A stretch of DNA of 64,000 nt, from contig NC_079148.1 of NCBI RefSeq assembly GCF_945859685.1, positions 35,723,946 through 35,787,945 of the forward strand, in the 5' to 3' direction. The position numbers and the translations under genes are program-made. The stretch's first letter is position 1, and each line of letters starts with the position of its first letter. Under the pieces are notes generated by a model. It was not told where the DNA came from. It did not search any database and saw only the letters and a program-made list of their open reading frames with translations. Below, piece by piece: positions 55,396 to 64,000 of this stretch. Source of the DNA: Eupeodes corollae (Eukaryota > Arthropoda > Insecta > Diptera > Syrphidae).

Positions 55396-57510
55396 TGATC
55401 TTTATTTGCAATGATGTGGCAAAAGCCCTTAGAGATCTTAACATACATAAATCCGCCGGCGGATGATATCTGCACAATTTTTCTGAAGAAGTGTTCTTCA
55501 ACAATACCAAAACCACTGCGTAAGATTTTTCATCTGTTCTACTCCTCAGTTCTCGTTCCGAGTAGATGCAAAACAGCATTTGTCTAGCCCATGCGACCCA
55601 CACTGATAACTTCCCATCCCGTACTTCAATTTCTCGTGCTTAAAAGGGTTTTAGGTTATCGACTGAATCTCGAAAACAATATTTTTTGTGAGATAAAATT
55701 AGTTTGAAGCCAAATTTTTTAATTTTTGAAAAGATATTTGAGTCGGAATAAATGTTTACCAACTTTTAGTAATGTTTTTTTTTTAGGTTTCTATTTATAA
55801 AAAAAAAAACAATTAAATCGATTTTCCTTAAAATTTTAACAGCCGTCAAAAACATTATTCTCCCTTGCATTAAGTTATTTTGGAGATACCAACATTTTTT
55901 GTTTGTAAAATATTCGAGGTGACAATAATTTTTGTTTCAGTTTTTTCGATTTATAAAAAAAAGTCAATTGGAATATTTTCCAAAAATATACTTGTGTGGT
56001 ATGACATTCCAATATATAATATAAAACTTAATTCAAGTCGCTAGTGTTAATGGTTCTCGAGATATTCTGGGTTAACCAACATTTTTCTTTTTTTTAAATT
56101 GCTTAATTAATTGTTAAAAAAATACCCACTCAATTTTCTTGACTGACATTTCTGCATTTTTCCGAATTATCTTCTTTATAACAAAATTTATTTGAAGTCG
56201 GACATCTCTCTAAAAAACTTTTATTTAAGGGCGTTTTTAGGGACCTTGAAACGTCTAAAAATGTCAACATTTTTAATTCGACAAATCGGACCAATTGCAA
56301 TAACTTTCAATGGAAAGTTAAAAATAAACGAATCCTCTACACCCTCTTATTATCAACCGAGAACACTTACATCCCTTCTTTCCAAGGCATACAAACGCTG
56401 ATTACTTATCAGCTTAAGAAAATCGAAACCTTCTTAATGACCGGCAGATGGCTTTCCTAGCAATTGGTCTACTGATGATCTTATGGTTAATCTGGCCGAA
56501 CAGTGGAACAAATCTTTTCATCGTTTTGGAGAAATTAAAATTATTGCCTTTAAATATGTCCAAAGTATTTAAGAGGGTTTTTAGGGATTACCATTCTGAT
56601 CGTTCAATATACACAATTAGTATTGGATAGGTTGAAATCTGAAAACCACATAATAATTGCTGGTGTGCCTCAGGGTTTCATTGTCTCTCCGACACTCTTT
56701 CTTATTTTTATCAACGATTTTCTGCCTGCAACTTCTAATCTATTAAATTGTTTCGATGACGATAGCACTCGAGGATTTTCATATTTGGATCTCTCTTCTT
56801 CGAATGTGGAACTGCAACTACAAAATATGATCAGTTCAATAAATTCCGACCTAAAAAGCATTGAACAGTGTACAATGGGGAACAGAACACCGAGTGGAAT
56901 ACTTCCAAAAACAAATGCTGTCTTGTATCGTTAAAGCGTGATATACCCCCGTTTCTATGAGACTGAATATCTCGATATTCTCGGGACGTTCTTGTGGAAC
57001 GATGAAATACGTGATATTGCCAAAAATGCAGCAAAATATTTGCGATTCTAAAGGCTCTTACCTACAATACTTTTATAAGTCCAAAGCTTGAGTATAACTC
57101 AAATCTTTAGGCCGATGCTCCTACAAGTTACTCAAGCCTCTTGAACAGTATTAAACGTAGAGCATTTAAATTGATTGGTGACAATATCATCGTTCGTTCG
57201 CTTGAGAATCATCGTAAGATTTCTTGAAAATAGCCAACTAAATTCCTCCCCTTGAACAGTTCCACCGTTATAATCGCGCTTCTAGGAATGCTCATCAGTT
57301 TACCCTCGATCACAACTTCGATCGTACTGTCAAATAAAGAGATGCGTTCTTTAGCCGTACTACGGGAATGTGGAATGCCTTGCCACACTCTGTGTTCCTA
57401 GTCATTGCCATACTCAACTCAGAAATTCAAAATCAATGTGCACCGACAACCTCTTGGATTTTGATTAATCGTTTACTGAACTAGTAGATTCACCTGATGA
57501 GGGGTAATTA
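55396..57510 (+). mobile_element. CR1/Rex-like LINE fragment, split by family A
   Basis: RT fingers are readable at 55409-55590: DVAKALRDLNIHKSAGG, then FLKKCSSTIPKPLRKIFHLF, then CKTAFV. After the family A insertion RT resumes at about 56327: STPSYYQPRTLTSLLSKAYK, SNWSTDDLMVNLAEQWNKSF, GVPQGFIVSPTLFLIFINDF (56661-56720) and a decayed box (CFDDDSTRGF in place of YADD). The C-terminal region (AKNAAKYLRF, then SPKLEYN, then RAFKLIGDN near 57150) is scattered over frames and ends near 57500. Many stops are present. No endonuclease is visible. Confidence 0.78.
55592..56317 (-). repeat. Interspersed repeat family A, full-length copy inside a LINE
   Basis: The two halves of a LINE RT lie immediately outside, which fixes the ends of the repeat to within about 10 bp. 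Reverse complement: the head is AACTTTCCATTGAAAGTT (palindromic), then GGTCCGATTTGTCGAATT and TTGACATTTTTAGACG. The tail is GGGAAGTTATCAGTGTGGGT. Its length is about 725 bp. There are no coding frames and no obvious terminal inverted repeats between the two ends. Confidence 0.75.
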
Positions 57511-59565
57511 TGCCGAACTTAAAATAACATGAACAATTTAGTAATCCATCGCGAATAAATGACAGCCTATGTGACAGATGAAGTTTTAACACTATGGCAG
57601 CTAGCAATTATCGAATTTCGGAACTTTACATTTTGTAAAACACTTTAAAAGAAAATCTGACCAAAAGAATTTGTTGCCTTAATCTGAAAGCATTCAGAGC
57701 TTTAAATTTGTGTGATAATTTGTGATTTCATAATAGGGTCTTCTAGACTCTTTTTAGTGCTTTGCTCGCGTAATCATATGCAGTTTGAATCTTTTAATTC
57801 TTTAACAACTTAATGGAACACACATGCTTTAAATGTTAGCCTAGTGCTGCCTCAGCGATTGGAAAGAATTACGATAAAAAAATAGGGAAATGGGAGTTGG
57901 AATATGCAAAAAACGCCAAACTTCTATTACAAAAAAATAAAACGCATGTACCTACCACTGTCTGTTCGTAAGACATAATAAGTAAGGCTAACCTTCACCA
58001 ATATTTATAAGTTTTCTTTGAAATACTGTTCCATCTCGTTTAAGCCATCTCAAGATTTCGATACTGAAGTCTCATTTTTCATTTATAAAACAAGAACAAA
58101 AAAACAATTCGAAAAAGACAAATGGAAAACCGCCCTATTGAGCCAAAATTAAATCTAATAACACCCCACTGACAACACAGAAGCTGTCATCCTTTAACGT
58201 ATTTTACATTTCTTTAACTAACTTCGACCAAATCGCTTATTCAGCTATTCAATTAGAGAAAAACGAAAACAAAAAACAAAAGAATTGTCTGGCTAAACCT
58301 CCACTATCTACTTTGTATTACAGAACTTGAGAGTGAGAGTAGCTATGAACGTACATTCGTACAAGATAATGTTCTATTCTGAAACAATTACAAGTGACAG
58401 ATGCTCATTTTGAAGAAGAAAACCCCAAACGAAAAACCCATTCCCGAAACAACAATTGGATTAAGAGACTATAGACATAGACAGCAGCCAAAAAGAACCA
58501 AACATTCTTGCAAGCATCATCCCATTGCCATGCCATTTGGGTATATTTACCAACAGATGTCGCTAATTGTTTTGTAATTTGTGGACAGCTTAATGGACTT
58601 TTTGTCTTCCATTTTATGGGTCATTTTCAAGGATCTTGTCGTCTTGTTCTCCCTTGGTATCTATTTTTTTTGTTTTTAAGTTCCATCACTCGTCTTTTTG
58701 TCTTCTTCTTATTCTTCATTGCACATAATGTCGACACAGCATGCTAGGGTATTTAAAACCCCCACTCGGATTCAAATTTATCTCCTGTTATATATGGAGG
58801 TATAAGACTGGCAAGTGGCGCGTGCTCCAAAAGCATTTCAATTTGTGCTTAGCTCCTCATAGAAAGCTATATGTATGTCTTCAGAACCTAGATATAGAAT
58901 AGAGAATGCATTTAAGCAACACAACGGATGCATCACTGATGTCACACTCTATGTTTTGTCGAGTAGAATTGAATTGAAGTTGTATGATAGATATATATGC
59001 AAAGTCATGTTTCCTTATCCGTTATGCGCTCAAGGATAACAAAATGTTTCGACAGAGTGCATATTTTGAATTCATGGATTTCTATTCCACATACCTATTT
59101 GTCTATACTACATAACTATCTAGTATCTATAGGTATAAGAAACTAACAGGGTTGTCAGCATAAATTATTATTTATTGGGCAAATTGTCTTGTTGATGTTT
59201 CCGTTTAATTTGCATTTTTATTAAACTAAACTTCAAAACAATATAATTTGAAAGTTTACCTGCCTATAGAGCTTGAAAATGGCTCGCGATAAAGAGATTA
59301 ATTTATAACAGTTTAGAATAATAATGATTTGAAAATAACTGCATAAGTAGCCGACACGACCAAAACCTATGTCACCTTAGAAAATTCCGTATAAACGCCT
59401 TGAGTTGCGATTATCCGTGAAATTCTTTAATTTCGAAAACTGTTATACATAACTTTTTGAATTTCTACTTTGCGGGTCTTGTCAAAACAATAATCCCTGC
59501 GACTTAATACTTTTTCATCATCGACTTATCAAAAACTTTGGGCTCCAAAATAGATAGCACTCTCA
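57511..59565. other. Possibly unique host sequence, no gene recognised
   Basis: Mixed composition with little repetition. The stretch around 58510-58680 looks least degenerate, but no exon can be supported. Confidence 0.45.
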
Positions 59566-59645
59566 TTTGACACCAGCCAAACTCAGCTGTCATTCAAAGT
59601 ATCATAATATTAGATAAATCTTTGTCATTTAACAATGGTTAAAGA
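59566..59645 (+). repeat. Fragment of the gypsy LTR
   Basis: TTGACACCAGCCAAACTCAG, then CTGTCATTCAAAGTATCATAA and TTTGTCATTT, match 32953-33025 of the putative 5' LTR in the same order with scattered substitutions. The match fades where the heptamer satellite begins. Confidence 0.65.
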
Positions 59646-59667
59646 ATAATCTATAATAGATAATTGC

Positions 59668-59958
59668 TAATGGATAATGGATAATGAATAATGGATAATG
59701 GATAATGGATAATGGATAATGGATAATGGATAATGGATAATAAATAATGGATAATGGATAATCAATAATGGATAGTGGCTAATGGATAATGGACAATGGA
59801 TAATGGATAATGAACAATGGATAATGGATAATGGATAGTGGATAATGGATAATGGATAATGGATAATGGATAATGGATAATGGATAATGGATAATGGATA
59901 ATGGATAATGGATAATGGATAATGGATAATGGATAATGGATAATGCATAATGCATATT
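59668..59958 (+). repeat. Heptamer satellite, unit ATGGATA (about 40 units)
   Basis: A tandem array of ATGGATA runs with a few variant units in the first half (for example ATGAATA, GTGGCTA) and is almost perfect from about 59830 to 59944. Because seven is not a multiple of three, every frame of the minus strand gives a seven-residue repeat (IHYPLSI). These frames are not genes. Confidence 0.95.
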
Positions 59959-60415
59959 GCATTGATTAGAAATCGAAAAACGGTATACAAAAGTGGTGAT
60001 TCAAACGTGGGCACTTTTTGAGCACTAGGCGTTAATTATTGTCGGCTTAATCGTCCCATTACAAAGGAATTTTTTCAAATTCCCAGGCACTCAAGATGTT
60101 ATTACTATCATTACCATGTTTTAACTTAAAATACACTGGGAGTCAGCGTTAGGAAAAGAGGAAAGGTTTAAAGATGAAGTACCTGTGCACATGGGACTCA
60201 AAATTTTGAATTCAAAACTGGGTGTTAGAATACATTGTTGTGTACAGCATTCCACATCCATAGTTCACAGTTAACAAACGAATCTCAATACTTAATTTAG
60301 CATCCGAAATTCAATTTTCCGAATGAAAACTGATGAATATTCCTGGAGTTGCAAATGTTGAAGCATTAAACTCTAAACTATTGTTTCGAGTAATTTGTCC
60401 GTTGCAAGATCAAGA
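59959..60415. other. Sequence without a recognised gene
   Basis: No gene, RNA or repeat was recognised. Confidence 0.45.
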
Positions 60416-60419
60416 CGTG

Positions 60420-62347
60420 GTGGTGTTCATCCGAATTTATCAATTTTCCTTTTTCAACAAGACGGTTGGGTGAGGTCTCCTTCCACATGTGCGCGCCACC
60501 TGATCCGCGGTCTTAATCTACTGCGCTGTCCTGTGGGTGCGGATTCGAAGACTTTCCGGGCCGAAACATTGGTTTCCATGCGCTCTACGTGACCCAGCTA
60601 TCTTAGTCGTTGGACTACGTCTACGTCGCTGTACAGCCCGTACAGCTCGTCGTTCCATCTTCTCCTCCACTCCCCTTCGATGCATACGGGACCGTAGATC
60701 ACACGAAGAACTTTTCTCTCGAAGCGACCCAAGGTGCTTTCATCCGCTTTTGTCATGGTCCATGCTTCTGCACCGTATAGCAGGACGGGGATGATAAGGG
60801 TCTTATATAGCAACACTTTTGTCCCTCGAGAGAGGACTTTACCACTCAATTGCTTTCTTAGTCCAAAGAAACAGCGGTTAGCAAGAGTTATTCAGCGTTT
60901 GATCTCAGCGCTGGTGTTGTTTTCCGCGTTTACAGCGGAGCCTAGGTAGACGAAGTCCTTGACTACCTCAAAGTTACGTCTGTCGATTGTGACGTTTTGA
61001 CCAAAACGTCGGTGTTGTATGTCCTTTCTAGACGACAGCATGTACTTTGTTTTGCCCTCATTAACCGTTAAACCCATTTTTGCCGCCTCTGCCTCAATAC
61101 TCACAAAAGCCCCATTGACATCACGCTGAGTTTTTCCGATTATGTCAATGTCATCAGCATATGCCAGTAATTGGACAGACTTTTGAAAGATAGTGCCTCT
61201 AGTGTTGACGTGTGATCTCTTCAATATTCTTTTAAGCACGATGTTAAAAAAATCGGACGACAGCGCATCACCTTGTCTAAAACCTTTTTTGACATCAAAA
61301 GGTTCTGTTAAGTTGTTTCCAACCTTTATGGAGCAGCGTGAATTCTCCTTGGTCATCGTGCACAAACAGACGAGTTTGGCAGGGATGCCAAAACTAGACA
61401 TGGCTCTATACAGCTCGTCCCTGTAGATGTTGTCACATGCGGCCTTGAAATCGGTGAAAAGATGGTGAGTGTCGATTTGGTGTTCTTTGGTTTTTTTCCA
61501 GGATCTGCCGTAATGTGAATATTTGATCAACTGTGGACTTTCCTGGTCTAAAACCACACTGATAAGGACCTATCAGGTTGTTGACGATGGGCTTTAGACG
61601 TTCACATATTACGGCAGAGAAGATTTTATAGGCGATGTTAAGTAGACTTATTCCTCTATAGTTGGTGCAGTTTAGAAGGTCTCCTTTTTTCAGGATCGGG
61701 CAAACAATACTGAGGTTCCATTCATCGGGCATGTTTTCTTCCGACCATATCTTACAGATAAGTTGGTGGATGCTCCTAACCAACTTATCGCCAGCTGCTT
61801 TAAAGAGCTCGGCATTCAAGCCATCTGCTCCAGCGGCTTTATTAGACTTCAACTTAGATATGGCAATCTTTACTTCGTCTAAGTCGGGAGGACGGGATTG
61901 TTGGCTTTCGTCGTCTGTATTGAATGGATCATCCTGCCTGACAGCGGAATTCAGTTCTTCGTCGCCGTTATACAGTCTGCAGAAGTGGTCCTTCCATATC
62001 CTCAGCATTGACTGCGGTTCCACTATGATGTTTCTACTTTCGTCTTTGCAGCCTTCGGTTCTAGGTTTATGTACCTGTGAATTTCGTTTCACCTGTTCAT
62101 AAAACTTTCGAACCTCATTCCTGCTTTTACACCTCTCAACATCTTCGACCGCACGCTTCTCATGCCCTCTCTTTTTCCTTCTGAGAAGTCGGCGTTCCTC
62201 TCGCCTCTTCTGCTCATAGAGCTCACGAGCAGCTCTCGTCCTTTTATTCAGCGCCGCTTTGCGTGCCTGTTGTTTGACTGCATTTGCCTGCTGACATTCC
62301 TCATCAAACCAGGGGTTCCTTGTTGGTGGCTGTTTGAAACCCAGCAC
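60420..62347 (-). pseudogene. RTE-like linker, RT and C-terminal region, copy 3
   Basis: Frame 62347-61433 has the basic linker (KRTRAARELYEQKRREERR), then KSNKAAGADGLNAELFKAAG and GFRPGKSTVDQIFTLRQIL. One extra T near 61497 shifts the frame. RT continues at 61557-60892 with FTDFKAACDNIY (C replaces Y before the catalytic Asp), GFRQGDALSSDF, LLAYADDIDIIGKTQ (catalytic YADD) and FVYLGSAVNAENNTSAEIKR. A TGA replaces an Arg codon (60892-60894) and a TAG replaces the Trp of RLRWLGHVERM (60598-60600). The end (RSRLRPRIRWRAHVEGDL, near 60530-60475) has the arginine-rich RTE C-terminal signature. Confidence 0.88.
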
Positions 62348-63185
62348 ATCAGAGGCGGCTTCTCTGATTGCATCTTAGCATTGTTGCCACTGGTTTTCGA
62401 TACATTGTGTTGGCGGCAGAGAACTTCGAGAGAGGTTACTTGTTTTGCCTTGGGTCTGGAAATCCGAAGTGCTACCTTGGCTACAACGAGGTAGTGGTCC
62501 GAGTCGATGTTAGTTCGTACATCAATAATGCTGGAAGCGTGTCTGGCGTCGATCGCAATATGGTAAATCTGGTTGACGGTAGATTGATCTGGAGAAGTCC
62601 AAGTTCCCTTGTGGATGTTGAGGTGTGGAAAACGCGTACTGGCTACCATAACGTTTCGCCCCGCGGCAAAGTCTATGAGCCTGAATCCATTGTCGGAAGT
62701 GTTGTCGTGCAGGCTGTTCTTCCCGATTATTACACCTTCCTAGCTTGGCATTAAAATCGCCCAGGACTATTTTAATATCGTAGCTAGGGCACTGCTTATA
62801 TGTTTTGTCTAGGAGCTCGAAGAACATATCTTTGGTGTTGTCGTCTTTCAATTCTGTATGGGCGTGCACGCATATCAGGCTAATGTTGCCGAATTTAGCC
62901 TTGATGCGTATGGTCATGAGGCGCTCATTGATGCACCTATAGCTCAAGACTTCTTGCATAAGTCTGGCTCCATCCAAATAAGCGCTGTTGGTTTTCGTGG
63001 TAGCAGTCACCATAGTAAATATCGCAATTTTTCATCCTCTTTTTGCCCGGCCCATCCCATCGTATTTCCTGGATGGCGGTGATGTCTGCTTTATAGCAGT
63101 CTAGGGCCTCCGCTAATTCTTCGGCCGCACGTGGTCTGTTAAAGGACCTAACATTCCACGTGCATATCCGAAGTTCGTTGTCCTT
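62248..63185 (-). pseudogene. RTE-like endonuclease and linker start, copy 3
   Basis: The domain opens with RICTWNVRSFNRPRAAEELA (about 63167-63108) and has the metal-binding Glu in TAIQEIRWDG. KIVLGDFNAKLGR near 62770-62740 carries the catalytic Asp/Asn motif. A frameshift just after it moves the reading into another frame. The final part (62649-62248) holds HIAIDARHASSI and IDSDHYLV, the intact SDH motif that is mutated in copy 1 and deleted in copy 2. Confidence 0.85.
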
Positions 63186-63652
63186 TATTCGTTTGCGTTG
63201 GTTGTCAACAGTAAATCCGTCCGTATCCGAGGCTTGTTGGTGCTTCGCAACTATGAAAGCTTTTACGTGGCCAGGAAGTCACCCCGACGCACAAACCCCG
63301 ACCTGGAGGGCCAGATCCTTAGTATAACTCCAAGGATGGGGAGCCGGATAAAACCGCTCCTTACAGGCCTGGGCTCCGAATAAGTCGAAGAAGCCCTATA
63401 AGGTGTTCACTAAGTAGTTCAACCTTACTGGAACTGTAGACGCCACCATTGATTCCATCTCGGGAATTCCTCCGCTGCCGTGTGTCTGGATAATAAGAGG
63501 TGCCTTAGTGGAAACACCTCTCCCCACCTCTCTCGTTTGCTGCCCCCAACAACTTTCCACTGGGGTTGGAACCCAATCTCCAGTTGAGGTACTAGGCACC
63601 AGATGTTCACCACGGGGAGGTGAGAGTAGGAGTTGATAGACAGAGGTTGGTT

Positions 63653-64000
63653 ATATATAATAATTACAGTCCAGTTTATTTGGATAGACCCTAGTTTTGA
63701 AACACCGCTCGTATAGTACATAAATATGAAATACTTTTTTTTTTAATTCTTTTAATATTTTGTAAATGTTTTCTAAATAAAACGATGGCAACCCTATGGT
63801 CCAAAAATAAAGTGGGAACAAACAAAAAAGTACTAAATATTAAAATTTATGCCAGCCAGAGGTTTATATGTATGATAGAGGTTTTATAAGGAGTGAAGTA
63901 CTCAAGGATGCTTTTTCTTGAAAATAACCCAAAAAAGGGTGGCATCTGCCATTTCTTCTAGCTTTTCAACCTGTATCTTATACTCTATACTATACTCTAT
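63653..64000. other. AT-rich sequence without a recognisable gene
   Basis: No gene or named repeat was recognised. The last 30 bases are a short imperfect CTATACT repeat. Confidence 0.45.

Larger units (their letters stand above)
60416..63652 (-). mobile_element. RTE-like LINE, copy 3 (diverged subfamily)
   Basis: It has the same order as copies 1 and 2 on the minus strand: 5' leader (63652-63260), endonuclease, linker, RT, C-terminal region. The nucleotide sequence is clearly more diverged (about 80% by eye against copy 2 in aligned stretches), but the leader is well conserved. It keeps both the linker and the RT palm, so it is the most complete layout. The 3' end lacks the shared tail and (AAGT)n, so it is truncated or of another subfamily. 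Confidence 0.88.

Noticed and set aside
55592..56317. Family A as a Helitron
   Set aside because: There is a small hairpin near one end, but I see no TC start or CTRR end in the right places and no consistent insertion between A and T. The class is left open.
58508..58747. Open frame of 79 residues rich in Phe, Leu and Cys
   Set aside because: T-rich DNA gives hydrophobic frames by chance. No signal or family pattern beyond that.
59667..60014. Minus-strand open frames of 115 and 66 residues made of IHYPLSI repeats
   Set aside because: They are translations of the ATGGATA heptamer array; any frame of such an array is open and periodic, so this is not a gene.
1..64000. CRISPR array, phage, bacterial operon or ribosome-binding sites
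   Set aside because: All recognisable elements are eukaryotic. No regularly spaced direct repeats with unique spacers of CRISPR type are present.

Overview
The window looks like eukaryotic, AT-rich, repeat-dense DNA from an insect, most likely a fly (Diptera). This rests on the mix of elements: Jockey-like, RTE-like and CR1-like LINEs, a tRNA-headed SINE, a Ty3/gypsy retrotransposon with a Mdg-like layout, and Tc1/mariner transposons whose transposases resemble those of flies and other insects. The species assignment is inference. I found no host exon, tRNA, rRNA, operon or CRISPR array that I can support. Nearly every credible open frame belongs to a transposable element, and almost all are broken.

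Layout, left to right. 1-3.2 kb: AT-rich sequence with a decayed mariner transposase near 1.2 kb. 3.4-8.3 kb: a Jockey-like LINE split by a young 1.29-kb mariner (copy 1). 10.1-12.9 kb: RTE-like LINE copy 1 (minus). 13.6-21 kb: a SINE, several copies of an unnamed 0.7-kb repeat ('family A'), and mariner copy 2 inserted in one of them. 21.3-23.1 kb: a plus-strand RTE fragment abutting a CR1-like LINE. 25.4-27.5 kb: a SINE, an old mariner remnant and a second Jockey fragment. 27.8-30.9 kb: RTE-like copy 2. 30.9-32.9 kb: possibly unique host DNA. 32.9-37.1 kb: a Ty3/gypsy element with a 5' LTR, gag, protease, RT, RNase H and integrase, all decayed, and no visible 3' LTR. 37.2-38.0 kb: a MITE-like inverted-repeat element. 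38.3-39.1 kb: a full family A copy. 39.8-42.7 kb: a 5'-truncated LINE. 44.68-49.06 kb: a SINE carrying a 4.08-kb LINE insertion; both insertions have exact target-site duplications. 50.0-51.2 kb: a LINE fragment with RT plus RNase H. 52.0-52.3 kb: a cluster of a 14-bp motif that switches orientation. 53.1-54.0 kb: an old mariner remnant and a SINE. 55.4-57.5 kb: a CR1-like LINE split by family A. 59.6-60.0 kb: an LTR fragment running into a heptamer satellite. 60.4-63.7 kb: a diverged RTE-like copy 3.

How the parts relate. The SINE ends in a roughly 35-bp stretch closely similar to the 3' end of the RTE-like LINE, so the RTE machinery probably mobilised the SINE. The nested insertions give a relative order: mariner after Jockey; mariner after family A; the 4.08-kb LINE after the SINE; family A after the CR1-like LINE. 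I did not find an undescribed functional system. The best leads are family A, the SINE-RTE tail sharing, and the 52-kb motif cluster.
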